Source: Bradyrhizobium sp. ARR65 (GTDB lineage: Bacteria > Pseudomonadota > Alphaproteobacteria > Rhizobiales > Xanthobacteraceae). Taken from it: a stretch of 64,000 nucleotides of DNA. Under the pieces are notes generated by a model, which ran no database searches, was not told the DNA's origin, and saw nothing but the letters and a program-made list of their open reading frames with translations. The DNA lies in assembly GCF_000472385.1 (NCBI RefSeq), contig NZ_AWZU01000035.1:1-64000 (forward strand), given 5' to 3'. Positions within the stretch are counted from its first letter, which is position 1, and every line of letters begins with the position of its first letter. Shown here in pieces: positions 7,946 through 16,168 of the stretch. Both the position numbers and the translations under genes were made by a program.

Positions 7946-9295
7946 ATGGAGCAAACTCAAGCGATCTGGATCAGGGACCCCGCGAGTATTCTCGCGGAGG
8001 GGGCCGAGCGCGGCATTGTCGTTCACCAAGGCAAGATCGTTGAACTGGTACCCGCCGGCGGTCGCCCGGCGACTGCGCATGTGGCGGTGTTCGATGCCAG
8101 CGAACATGTGGTGCTGCCTGGATTGATCAACACCCATCATCATTTCTACCAGACCCTGACGCGAGCGTTGCCGGGGGCCATGGACCGTGAACTGTTTCCA
8201 TGGCTGCAGGCGCTCTATCCGGTGTGGGCGCGGCTGACGCCGGAGGCGCTCGAGCTTGGCGTTAGCGTGGCGATGTCCGAATTGCTGCTGTCCGGCTGCA
8301 CGACCACGACCGACCATCATTATGTGTTTCCGGCCGGGCTTGAGGATGCCGTGGACATCGAGGTTGCGGTGGCCAAGCGGCTGGGCATGCGGGCGCTCCT
8401 GACCCGCGGCTCGATGAACCTGTCCCAGCGCGACGGTGGTTTGCCGCCGGACAGCGTCGTCCAGGACGAAGACACGATTCTCTCCGACAGTGAACGCGTC
8501 GTCGCAAAGCACCACCAGCGCGGTGAGGATGCGATGGTGCAGATCGCACTCGCTCCGTGCTCGCCGTTTTCGGTGACGACCTCGCTGATGCGCAAGACCG
8601 CGGAGCTCGCGGAGAAGCTCGACGTTCGCCTGCATACGCATCTTGCGGAGACCGAGGACGAGAACAGATTCTGTGAGCAGACTTATGGCTGCCGTCCGCT
8701 GGACTATCTGGAACAATGCGGCTGGCTCAATTCCCGTGCCTGGCTCGCGCACGGGATTTTCTTCAATGCGGAGGAGATGAAGCGGCTGGGCAAGGCGAAG
8801 ACGACAATCAGCCATTGCGCCTGCAGCAATCAGCTCCTGGCCTCCGGCTGCTGCCCGGTGTGCGAGATGGAAGAGGCGGGCGTGGCAATTGGTCTTGGCG
8901 TCGATGGCTCCGCGTCAAACGATGCCTCCAATCTCATGCAAGAGGTCCGCGCCGCGTTCCTGCTGCAGCGGGCGCGCTACGGCGTTCTCAAGGTCGGTCA
9001 CAAGGATGCGTTGCGCTGGGCGACCCAGGGATCCGCCGCCTGCGTTGGCCGGCCCGAGCTCGGCGAGATCGCCGTCGGCAAGGCCGCCGACTTTGCACTG
9101 TTCAAGCTCGACGAATTGCGCTTCTCCGGCCATGGCGATCCGCTTGCCGCTCTGGTGCTGTGCGGTGCGCATCGCGCGGACCGCGTGATGGTTGCCGGCA
9201 AGTGGGTCGTGACGGACGGTGCCATTCCCGGGCTTGATGTCGCCGATCTGATCCGGCGCCACAGCGCGGCTGCGCGCGCCATGCACGCCGGATAG
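7946..9295 (+). CDS. 8-oxoguanine deaminase (amidohydrolase superfamily)
   Basis: The 449-residue protein has the amidohydrolase metal motif THHHF (His64/His66), HTHLAET, a later HG in LAHGIFF and the metal Asp in GVDGSASNDASN. The QTLTRALPGAMDRELFPWL segment is characteristic of the 8-oxoguanine deaminase group, which converts 8-oxoguanine to urate; related enzymes deaminate other purines or triazines. Urate produced here could enter the ureide pathway encoded to the left. The ATG at 7946 follows a GGGGTGA ribosome site. The gene diverges from the xanthine dehydrogenase pair across about 136 nt that must hold both promoters. Confidence 0.85.
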   Translation: MEQTQAIWIRDPASILAEGAERGIVVHQGKIVELVPAGGRPATAHVAVFDASEHVVLPGLINTHHHFYQTLTRALPGAMDRELFPWLQALYPVWARLTPEALELGVSVAMSELLLSGCTTTTDHHYVFPAGLEDAVDIEVAVAKRLGMRALLTRGSMNLSQRDGGLPPDSVVQDEDTILSDSERVVAKHHQRGEDAMVQIALAPCSPFSVTTSLMRKTAELAEKLDVRLHTHLAETEDENRFCEQTYGCRPLDYLEQCGWLNSRAWLAHGIFFNAEEMKRLGKAKTTISHCACSNQLLASGCCPVCEMEEAGVAIGLGVDGSASNDASNLMQEVRAAFLLQRARYGVLKVGHKDALRWATQGSAACVGRPELGEIAVGKAADFALFKLDELRFSGHGDPLAALVLCGAHRADRVMVAGKWVVTDGAIPGLDVADLIRRHSAAARAMHAG

Positions 9296-9828
9296 GGACA
9301 ACGCGCGTTGTAAGTAACGAAAAAGCGCCAGCATCTGCCTAGTTCTTTAGCAGGCGGCCGTGATTGATTCCCTTTCGCTGCTGTCTTCGCGGCAAAGGTA
9401 TTGTGCTGCGGCAACCGCTATCGAGTCTGATGTGTTCGACAAGCGGTGCGCTGTTGCAAATTTGTGACTGTCGTCGCAAATCAAATGCCGCTCATCAGCC
9501 CTGCTGAATGTATGAGCAGGATCATTCAATTCATCGCGACTGCAGCGAAATGTGATTTGCGTCCTCCGTTGGACGCGCGCGCGGAACTCGCCGCGCGAAA
9601 AAGTCCTCGAAAATAAGAACGAATCCAAAAATCACCGTGAGCTCGCAGAGGTTGCGTCGTCGATGTTGCGCGGCTCTGCTCTCCGCGCGGATCGGCACTC
9701 GATCGAGCGTCCTTGATGAAACTCGCAGCACGCAGTGGAGAAAGTTGAGGCTTCTCGGATGCGGGGAACGGCGCAAGTGTCGCAGCAGGGCCTTGATCGT
9801 CCGCTCGTCAACTTGGGGGTACTTAAGA
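9296..9828. other. 533-nt gap with no supported gene
   Basis: The interval upstream of the outer-membrane channel gene holds only short open frames without ribosome sites or family resemblance, the longest about 93 codons on the reverse strand (9347-9628). It probably contains the channel gene promoter and a long 5-prime leader, but I cannot point to a specific promoter. Confidence 0.4.
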
Positions 9829-10944
9829 ATGTCGTTCGTTAAAACAGCCATTGCAGCCGTGGCGCTGTCATTGGCGGCGTCTGCTTCTACCGGGGTCGCA
9901 ATGGCCGCGGATCTTCCGGTCAAGGCCTTGATCAAGAAGGCGGTGCCGGATCTGCCGTGGTTCATCCTGGTCGATGACCGCGTCACCTTCTCCTGGATGC
10001 CGAAGGGTACCGACCCGGGCGTCTACTCGATCCGTCCGAATGGTGGCATCGACGGCGCCACGGCGAAGCAGGTCTACTCCTTCACGCACTTCGATATCTG
10101 GCAGTACGGCACCAACTTCTTCACCATCTCGATGTTCAAGTCGGACCACAACGATCCGGCCAACCCTTGCACGAATGCCGGCGTGATCACCTCTCCGCTG
10201 GCCGGCTTCGCCACCGTTCCCGCGTCATGCGAGGGTGCGACGGAAATCTACGGCCTGTTTCGTTCGACCTTCGGCTGGAACGAACTGTTTGGCACCAAGG
10301 CCTTTAGCTGGGGTCCGCTGCACAACATCTCGTTCGAGGTCGGCATGGATGCCAACACCGAGAACAACTATCTCGCGCCCGCCAAGCGTGACGTCGTCGC
10401 CGGTCTGCAGTTCCAGTTCGACCTGCCCTATAAAGGCTTCTTCAACGTCGCACCCTTGCTGTATTACGAATTCTACAACCGCAACGCCTTCGTCCAGTGC
10501 GGCGCCGGATGGCAACTGCCTGCGGCGGCCGTTCCCGGCGTGAACTGCCTGGCCGACGGCAACCGCAGTTTCGATCCGACCTGGGCAGTGGAAACCAACT
10601 ATTATATGGATCTCGGATTCCTGCCCGAGAACATGCAGTTCTGGTCGATCAGCGGCCGCGCGGCCTGGTATGGCAAGAAGGGAGCTGAGAACGCGCCGCT
10701 CCCCGGCACGTCCACTGCTGTGGAGTTCAATTCCGAGCCGATCCGTCTGACATTCGATGCCTCGAAGGCGATCTGGGGTCCGAAATTCACTCACTTCGTC
10801 GACGTCTGGGTCGCCTACCGCTACTGGCAGAACAAGTTCGGTCTGGACCACAAGAACAGCACTGCCTGTAACATCGCCCCCGGGGTCAGCAACAATAGCT
10901 GCACCGAGTCGACGGTCTACACCGGCATCACCGTTAAGTTCTGA
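9829..10944 (+). CDS. Outer-membrane beta-barrel channel, possibly Tsx-like
   Basis: The 371-residue product has a signal peptide (MSFVKTAIAAVALSLAASAS, cleavage after GVAMA near residue 26). The mature part shows alternating aromatic/polar strands and ends in Phe (YTGITVKF), the usual C-terminal signal for outer-membrane barrels. Segments such as THFDIWQYGTNFF and TEIYGLFRSTFGW recall the Tsx nucleoside-channel family, which would fit a purine catabolic locus, but the match is by eye and weak. The ATG at 9829 precedes the signal peptide. Four to six Cys in loop-like inserts (for example NPCTNAG and NCLADG) may form disulfides. Confidence 0.6.
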   Translation: MSFVKTAIAAVALSLAASASTGVAMAADLPVKALIKKAVPDLPWFILVDDRVTFSWMPKGTDPGVYSIRPNGGIDGATAKQVYSFTHFDIWQYGTNFFTISMFKSDHNDPANPCTNAGVITSPLAGFATVPASCEGATEIYGLFRSTFGWNELFGTKAFSWGPLHNISFEVGMDANTENNYLAPAKRDVVAGLQFQFDLPYKGFFNVAPLLYYEFYNRNAFVQCGAGWQLPAAAVPGVNCLADGNRSFDPTWAVETNYYMDLGFLPENMQFWSISGRAAWYGKKGAENAPLPGTSTAVEFNSEPIRLTFDASKAIWGPKFTHFVDVWVAYRYWQNKFGLDHKNSTACNIAPGVSNNSCTESTVYTGITVKF

Positions 10945-11192
10945 TTGGCCGATTCCTCCAAGTCAGAACGGTGGCGCCGCGAGCAATCGCGGCGTCACCA
11001 ATTTATGTGACAGGCCGCATAATGTGCTGTCGCCTGATCCAACGGCGCTCATGTTGTCCTTTTGGCTGTCGGATAGTGTCGTGCATTCCAGAAAACTGTG
11101 CCAGAACTGGAAAGAGAAGGGCCCGCCTCTGAAGCAGACTTGTCCCGATACGGCGCCCGAATTCGATGCCGAGATCAGCAAGGGGAGTTCCC

Positions 11193-12023
11193 ATGGGTTA
11201 CGTTACGACCACGGACGGCGTCCAGATCTTCTACAAGGACTGGGGTCCAAGGGAGGCGCAGCCAATTGTCTTCCATCACGGCTGGCCGTTGTCGTCGGAT
11301 GATTGGGATGCCCAGATGCTCTTCTTCGTCAACAAGGGCTACCGCGTCGTGGCCCACGACCGGCGCGGTCACGGCAGGTCCAGTCAGGTCAGCGACGGCC
11401 ATGACATGGATCACTATGCAGCTGACGCTGCAGCCGTCGCGGAGCACCTGAATTTACGGAACGCAGTTCATATCGGCCACTCGACCGGAGGCGGCGAGGC
11501 CGCGCGCTATGTCGCCCGTCACGGCAAGGGCCGCGTCGCTAAGGCCGTGCTCATGAGCGCCGTTCCGCCGATCATGGTGAGGAGCGCGACCAATCCAGGT
11601 GGCACGCCGATCGAGGTATTTGATGGCCTTCGCGCCGCGCTCGCGGCCAATCGCTCGCAGTTCTTTCTCGATGTGGCTTCCGGTCCGTTTTACGGCTTTA
11701 ACCGCCCAGGCGCGAAGGTGTCGCAGGGCATGATCCAGAATTGGTGGCGCCAAGGTATGATGGGCAGCGCCAAGGCGCACTACGAAGGCATTAAGGCATT
11801 CTCGGAGACGGACCAGACCGAGGATCTCAAGCTGATCGATGTGCCGACGCTCGTCATGCACGGCGATGACGACCAGGTCGTGCCGATCGACGCTGCTGCC
11901 CGCTTGAGCATCAAGCTTCTCAAGAATGGCAAGCTCAAGGTCTATCCGGGGTTCCCCCACGGGATGCTGACGTCCCACGCGGACGTCATCAACGCCGACC
12001 TGCTTGCGTTCATAAAGGATTGA
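11193..12023 (+). CDS. Alpha/beta hydrolase, non-heme chloroperoxidase/arylesterase type
   Basis: This 276-residue cytoplasmic hydrolase has the oxyanion-hole motif HHGWPLSSDDWD, the nucleophile elbow GHSTGGG (Ser97), the acid GDDDQVVP (Asp226 or 227) and the His of PGFPHGML (His257). This is the full catalytic triad and arrangement of cofactor-free bacterial haloperoxidases and related esterases. The natural substrate is unknown and perhalide formation is often a side activity. The ATG at 11193 follows a strong AAGGGGAG site. It stands as a single gene and has no evident link to its purine-catabolic neighbours. Confidence 0.85.
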   Translation: MGYVTTTDGVQIFYKDWGPREAQPIVFHHGWPLSSDDWDAQMLFFVNKGYRVVAHDRRGHGRSSQVSDGHDMDHYAADAAAVAEHLNLRNAVHIGHSTGGGEAARYVARHGKGRVAKAVLMSAVPPIMVRSATNPGGTPIEVFDGLRAALAANRSQFFLDVASGPFYGFNRPGAKVSQGMIQNWWRQGMMGSAKAHYEGIKAFSETDQTEDLKLIDVPTLVMHGDDDQVVPIDAAARLSIKLLKNGKLKVYPGFPHGMLTSHADVINADLLAFIKD

Positions 12024-12233
12024 GCCTGGTGAGAATTGGGGGCAGTTGCTGCGTCGTGTGTGGGATGAGCAAAGCGACTTGGCCGCCGTAGCTCGAAGAG
12101 CGAAGGCATAACCATGCCCACCAACGCAGACCACCAACGCAGACGTGGCGCTACGATCCGAAGGGCAGGGCGCAAGCGCGCCCTCGCCCCACCTACGGAT
12201 CAACTCTTGTTCGAGGGCTTCAGCCGCCGGCCG

Positions 12234-12737
12234 CTACTTCTCCCACACGCTCTCGTGCAGCGCCTCCGCCTCGTCCTCGAGCAGGGGCCCGACCACTTCG
12301 GTCGGGCGCTGGCCGCTTCTGAAGACTTCGCGGCAGGGGAGATCGAGCGTCGGATTCTCCGGATGATTGCCCGTCACGCCGCGCAGGCGGCGCTCACTTA
12401 AGGCGTAAACCACGCGGCCGATGCCCGCCCAATAGATCGCACCGGCGCACATTGCGCAGGGCTCTGCGGACGAATAGAGGGTGGCGTTCGCAAGGACCTC
12501 CTTGCTCAACGTCCGGCAGGCTTCCGTCGCCAGCAGGCGCTCGGCATGGGCGGTGCCGTCATGCGCGGGCATATAGCCGTTCTCGCTCTCGATCAGCACC
12601 TTGCCGGCACTGTCGACGAGAACGGCCCCGAACGGGTGATTGCCGTGAGCCCGCGACCGGCGCGCGATCTCGAACGATCGGCGTAAAAAAACTTCGTCGC
12701 GCGCGCTTGGCTTAAGACTGGTCATATCTTGCATCAT
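12234..12737 (-). CDS. Nucleoside/guanine deaminase (CDA fold)
   Basis: The 167-residue protein carries the zinc deaminase motifs HAE (in TAHAERLLA) and PCAMCAGAIYWAG, preceded by NHPFGAVLVD. The family includes guanine deaminases, tRNA adenosine deaminases and related nucleoside deaminases; a purine base or nucleoside is favoured here by context. The first ATG at 12737 overlaps the TGA of an upstream ABC-ATPase remnant by one base (TGATG), suggesting the pair was once translationally coupled; ATGs at 12734 and 12725 are alternatives. Guanine deamination would give xanthine for the dehydrogenase at 4.2-7.8 kb. Confidence 0.8.
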   Translation of the reverse strand: MMQDMTSLKPSARDEVFLRRSFEIARRSRAHGNHPFGAVLVDSAGKVLIESENGYMPAHDGTAHAERLLATEACRTLSKEVLANATLYSSAEPCAMCAGAIYWAGIGRVVYALSERRLRGVTGNHPENPTLDLPCREVFRSGQRPTEVVGPLLEDEAEALHESVWEK

Positions 12738-12896
12738 CAAAGGCCCGCCATAAGACGGCCGATTTCCGTCTGGTCGGCTTCGCTGGCGCGCGCCCCCGTA
12801 GACGAACTGGCCGTGGAACATCACGACCAAACGATCCGACAATTCCAACAGTTCGTCCAGATCCTCGCTGACCAAAAGCACAGCAGCGTCAGCCCC
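12737..12896 (-). pseudogene. Remnant C terminus of a sugar/purine-type ABC transporter ATPase
   Basis: Reading leftward from about 12896 the frame gives ADAAVLLVSEDLDELLELSD and RLVVMFHGQFVYGG, the hallmark end of the double-domain ATPases of nucleoside/purine (BMP-type) or sugar ABC importers. A shift to the next frame near 12785 then gives EADQTEIGRLMAGL and a stop at 12737-12739, the usual C terminus of these proteins. The frame is closed by a stop at 12912-12914, so at least 90 percent of the gene is missing and the remainder is frameshifted. It points to the loss of a purine/nucleoside importer from this locus. Confidence 0.75.
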
Positions 12897-13042
12897 TGTT
12901 CGCTGCCGGCGTCAGTTCAGGTGATTAATATTGAAGCTGCATCGATTGTATGCAAGGGAGTTAAGCGAAGCCGAAGCCTCAAAGCTGGCTTGGGGCGATA
13001 AGCTGTTTGCGGTTCTGCGCCTTAGATCCGTTGTTGGGAAAG

Positions 13043-14320
13043 ATGAGCAAGATAGACGCGGAAACTGCCGGGCGTGACGACCTCTCGCTTGGTCGCGCGA
13101 TCGTTGCGCGGATCAATGAACTTGCAAGGATTTCCGAGAGCGCGGACAAGCTCACGCGCATCTTTCTTAGCAGGGAACATCGCGCCGCGAGCGAACTCAT
13201 CCTGGGCTGGATGCGAGCGGCCGGGATGCGCGCACACCTGGATGCGATCGGCAATGTCTGCGGCCGCTACGAGGGGATATCTCCCGGCCTGCCGTGCCTG
13301 ATGCTCGGCTCGCACTACGACACCGTACGCGACGCCGGTAAATGGGACGGTCCGCTCGGGCTGATCACGGCGATTTCCTGTGTTGCCGATCTCAACAAGC
13401 GAGGCCGGCGGCTGCCGTTGGCGATCGAGGTCATCGGCTTTGCTGATGAGGAAGGCGTTCGCTTCGCTTCGACCCTGCTCGGCAGCCGCGCGGTCGCGGG
13501 TACGTTCGATGAAAGCGTGCTGGCTTTGCGCGACAAGGCGGGAATCGCGATGCGCGATGCGCTGATTGAATTCGGCCTCGATCCTCATCATGTCGGGCGA
13601 GCGGCGCGCGTGCGCGGCGAATTGCTGGCTTATGTCGAATTGCACATCGAGCAGGGGCCGGTGCTGGAGCGGGAGGATCTGCCGGTCGGCGTGGTCACCG
13701 CGATTGCGGGCGCGACGCGGCTAGCGGCACGGTTGACGGGAATGGCGGGGCATGCCGGAACGGTGCCGATGGCATTGCGGCGCGATGCGCTCGCCGGTGC
13801 CGCCGAATGCATCAGCGCGATCGAGGAATTTTGCAACACAGATCAGGGCGGGCTGGTCGGCACCGTCGGTTATATCCATGCCTCGCCCGGTGCGACCAAT
13901 GTCATTCCGGGCGAAGTGTCCTTCACCATCGACATGCGTGCGCCGACCGATATGCATCGCCGGCGAGCGGTCACCGATGTCGTTCGCCGCATCGAGGAGA
14001 TCGCGAAACGGCGTGAACTCGGCTTGCAGATCGATGTCACTCATGAGAATCGGACCGCGCCTTGCGCGCCGTGGCTGCGGGCGCGAATCGCAGATGCCAT
14101 CTCAGGCGAGGGCTTTCGGGTGTTCGAGCTGCCGAGCGGCGCGGGACATGATGGCATGGCCATGATCGACATCGCCGATGTCGGCATGCTCTTCGTGCGC
14201 TGCCGCGGTGGCATCAGCCATCATCCGGACGAGCATGTCGAGCTCGCCGATGTCGATGCCGGCGCGCGGGTGCTGTTGCGGTTCGTTGAGAATTTCCATG
14301 CGGATGCTGGCGGGAAGTAA
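13043..14320 (+). CDS. Allantoate amidohydrolase (M20 Zn-hydrolase family)
   Basis: This 425-residue enzyme hydrolyses allantoate, or a related N-carbamoyl amino acid. Metal-site motifs are GSHYDTV (His91), GKWDGPLG (Asp102), FADEEGVRF (Glu136/137) and ELHIEQGP. The dimerisation-domain motif GMAGHAGTVPM and the C-terminal GAGHDGMAM and SHHPDEHV complete the hydantoinase/carbamoylase pattern. Context with PuuE and the OHCU/HIU fusion favours allantoate over N-carbamoyl amino acids. The ATG at 13043 has a GGGAAAG site. It continues the ureide pathway toward ureidoglycolate and ammonia. Confidence 0.88.
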   Translation: MSKIDAETAGRDDLSLGRAIVARINELARISESADKLTRIFLSREHRAASELILGWMRAAGMRAHLDAIGNVCGRYEGISPGLPCLMLGSHYDTVRDAGKWDGPLGLITAISCVADLNKRGRRLPLAIEVIGFADEEGVRFASTLLGSRAVAGTFDESVLALRDKAGIAMRDALIEFGLDPHHVGRAARVRGELLAYVELHIEQGPVLEREDLPVGVVTAIAGATRLAARLTGMAGHAGTVPMALRRDALAGAAECISAIEEFCNTDQGGLVGTVGYIHASPGATNVIPGEVSFTIDMRAPTDMHRRRAVTDVVRRIEEIAKRRELGLQIDVTHENRTAPCAPWLRARIADAISGEGFRVFELPSGAGHDGMAMIDIADVGMLFVRCRGGISHHPDEHVELADVDAGARVLLRFVENFHADAGGK

Positions 14321-14339
14321 CGGCTGCTCGATCCCGTTT

Positions 14340-14520
14340 GGTTGAAAACGAACCTCCAACCATAAGCGTCACCCCCGCGCAAACGGCTTTCGCCGTTTGT
14401 CGCTGGAGGTGCCGACGCGAAGCCGCGGCCTCGAAGGGCGACGGCCCGAGTGGTTGCAGCGGAGCTGTTCATCCTGCCCGCTTCGCGAGCGCCTCGGGAT
14501 GACGGGTTTAGATCCACGCT
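14340..14520. repeat. Palindromic intergenic repeat cluster
   Basis: A perfect hairpin CAAACGGC-TTTC-GCCGTTTG lies at 14380-14399, followed by GC-rich sequence bounded by TCATCC (14469) and GGGATGA (14496). The mosaic of 'cctcgaagggcgacggcccg'-like pieces resembles dispersed intergenic repeats of Bradyrhizobium. It sits between two converging genes and could terminate both transcripts, though there is no long T-run. Confidence 0.45.
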
Positions 14521-14535
14521 TGTGCTCGGCGGAAA

Positions 14536-15855
14536 CTAACCCGTGGTGACGTCAACCAATTCGCTGCCATCGAGCACCTGGGCGGCCTTGGTGCTGTCGA
14601 GATCGCCTTCCCAGGCCGCGACCACGACGGTGGCGACGCAATTGCCGATGAGATTGCCGAGCGCGCGGGCCATGCCGATGAACCAGTCGACCGACAGCAC
14701 CAGCACCAGACCAATTGCGGGAATGCTCGGCACCGCGTTTAAGGTCGCGGCCAGGATCACGATGGCGGAGCCGGGCACGCCGTGCGCGCCCTTCGAGGTG
14801 ATCAGGGAGACGCCGAGGACCAGCAGCAGGTCCCCCAGCGACAGCGGCGTGTTGGTCGCCTGCGCGATAAACACGACCGCAAGCGTCAGATAGATCGAGA
14901 ACGCGTCGAGATTGAAGGAATAGCCCGTGGGGATCACGAGGCCGACCACGGAATCCTTTACCCCGATGCGCTCGAGCTTGCGCATGACCTGCGGCAGCAC
15001 GGCATCAGAGGACGCGGTCGCCAGGACGATCATCAATTCCTCGCGCAAATAGGCGAGGAACTTGAGAATATTCAATCCGGCCAGCGCCATCACGGAACCG
15101 AGCACGCCCAGCACGAAGATCGCGACCGAGACATAGAACAGCACGACCAGCGAGATCAATTGCTTGAGCGAGCCGACACCATATTTGCCGACCGTATATG
15201 CCACCGCGCCGAGCACGCCGAGTGGCGCCACGCGGACGATCAGACCCATCGCCCGGAACAGCACCGTCGAGACGGCCTCGATCATCGAGGAGACCTTCTC
15301 ACCCTTTTCGCCGCCGACCAGCGACAGGCTGACACCGAACAGGATGGCGAAAAACAGCACTTGCAGCACGTCGTTGCGGGCCAGCGCGTCGAATGAGGTG
15401 CTGGGGATGATGTTCAACAGGAACGCGCCGATGCCCTCGCCCTTCAGCTTCTGCGCATTGCCGGCATAGGTCGAGAGCGCCTTGGCATCGAGCGTCGACG
15501 GATCGATGTTCATGCCGTGGCCGGGGCCGAACAGGAAGGCGAGCAGAATCCCAACCACTAGCGCGATCGTCGTCATCACCTCAAAATAGATCAGCGCCTT
15601 GACGCCGACCCGGCCGACCTTCTTGAGATCGCCGGCACCGGCGATACCATGCACCACCACGCAAAACACGATCGGCGCGACGATCATCGAGATCAGCTTG
15701 AGGAAGCCGTCGCTGAGAATTTTCAAGCTGACGGCAAACTCGGGAGCGGCGACGCCGAGCGCGATGCCCAAGAAAAGCGCCGCAAGCACCTGAACGAACA
15801 GGGAGGCATAGAGTGGCTTTCGCGCCGCCGGCGCGGTGGCGGTAATGGTCGACAT
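14536..15855 (-). CDS. dctA: C4-dicarboxylate transporter DctA
   Basis: DctA imports succinate, fumarate and malate with cations across the inner membrane. The 439-residue length is standard for the DAACS family. Visible family motifs include FLKLISMIVAPIVFCVVVHG, STSFDALARNDVLQVLFFAI, ATASSDAVLPQVMRKLE, IPTGYSFNLDAFSIYLTL and SKGAHGVPGSA, the substrate/cation site region. Eight or so membrane spans and two re-entrant loops are expected. A sigma-54 promoter lies 41 nt upstream (15896-15910), consistent with DctB/DctD control known in rhizobia; dctB and dctD are not next to it. In legume symbionts this carrier feeds nitrogen fixation. Confidence 0.95.
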   Translation of the reverse strand: MSTITATAPAARKPLYASLFVQVLAALFLGIALGVAAPEFAVSLKILSDGFLKLISMIVAPIVFCVVVHGIAGAGDLKKVGRVGVKALIYFEVMTTIALVVGILLAFLFGPGHGMNIDPSTLDAKALSTYAGNAQKLKGEGIGAFLLNIIPSTSFDALARNDVLQVLFFAILFGVSLSLVGGEKGEKVSSMIEAVSTVLFRAMGLIVRVAPLGVLGAVAYTVGKYGVGSLKQLISLVVLFYVSVAIFVLGVLGSVMALAGLNILKFLAYLREELMIVLATASSDAVLPQVMRKLERIGVKDSVVGLVIPTGYSFNLDAFSIYLTLAVVFIAQATNTPLSLGDLLLVLGVSLITSKGAHGVPGSAIVILAATLNAVPSIPAIGLVLVLSVDWFIGMARALGNLIGNCVATVVVAAWEGDLDSTKAAQVLDGSELVDVTTG

Positions 15856-15895
15856 GGCGTAGCCCCTCGGTTGGCGCGGATTTCCCGCCTTGAAG

Positions 15896-15910
15896 GCAAC
15901 TAGCGTGCCA
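15896..15910 (-). promoter_or_regulatory. Sigma-54 (-24/-12) promoter of dctA
   Basis: On the reverse strand the sequence is TGGCAC-GCTAG-TTGC, matching the sigma-54 consensus TGGCAC-N5-TTGC at every core base with exact spacing. It faces dctA, with the -12 element 41 nt before the start codon. Sigma-54 control of dctA through DctD is established in rhizobia. Confidence 0.85.
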
Positions 15911-15911
15911 G

Positions 15912-15934
15912 CTTATGGCCGTTTACACCATAAG
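15912..15934. promoter_or_regulatory. Palindrome abutting the dctA sigma-54 promoter
   Basis: Perfect 7-bp arms CTTATGG (15912-15918) and CCATAAG (15928-15934) with a 9-bp spacer begin two bases upstream of the -24 element. Activator sites for sigma-54 are usually about 100 bp upstream, so this close site could bind a different regulator. The function is inferred only from position and symmetry. Confidence 0.4.
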
Positions 15935-16168
15935 GAAGCGAACTATTCGGCCTTGCCGTGCTCCGGAATATTGCGCGTCGGAGCAGAAAGGCTGCAAGGC
16001 GCGCCATCCGCGACCTTGATTTGGTCCTCGATGGCAGGCGCTACGGCATCCGAGAGGGGTATTGCATCTGAGGAACATCAGCACTGCGTGCTCGGCCGAA
16101 CAAGCTGTGCCCGAACAAGCCGGACGCTTCGACGTTATAGGCCGAGTCGGCTGAAGCGGGAACGGAGC

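Noticed and set aside
9347..9628. 93-codon reverse-strand frame before the channel gene
   Set aside because: No ribosome site, no signal or domain, composition like random antisense sequence.
12119..12145. 13-bp tandem repeat (ACCAACGCAGACC twice)
   Set aside because: Two short copies in a non-coding gap; too little to call functional.
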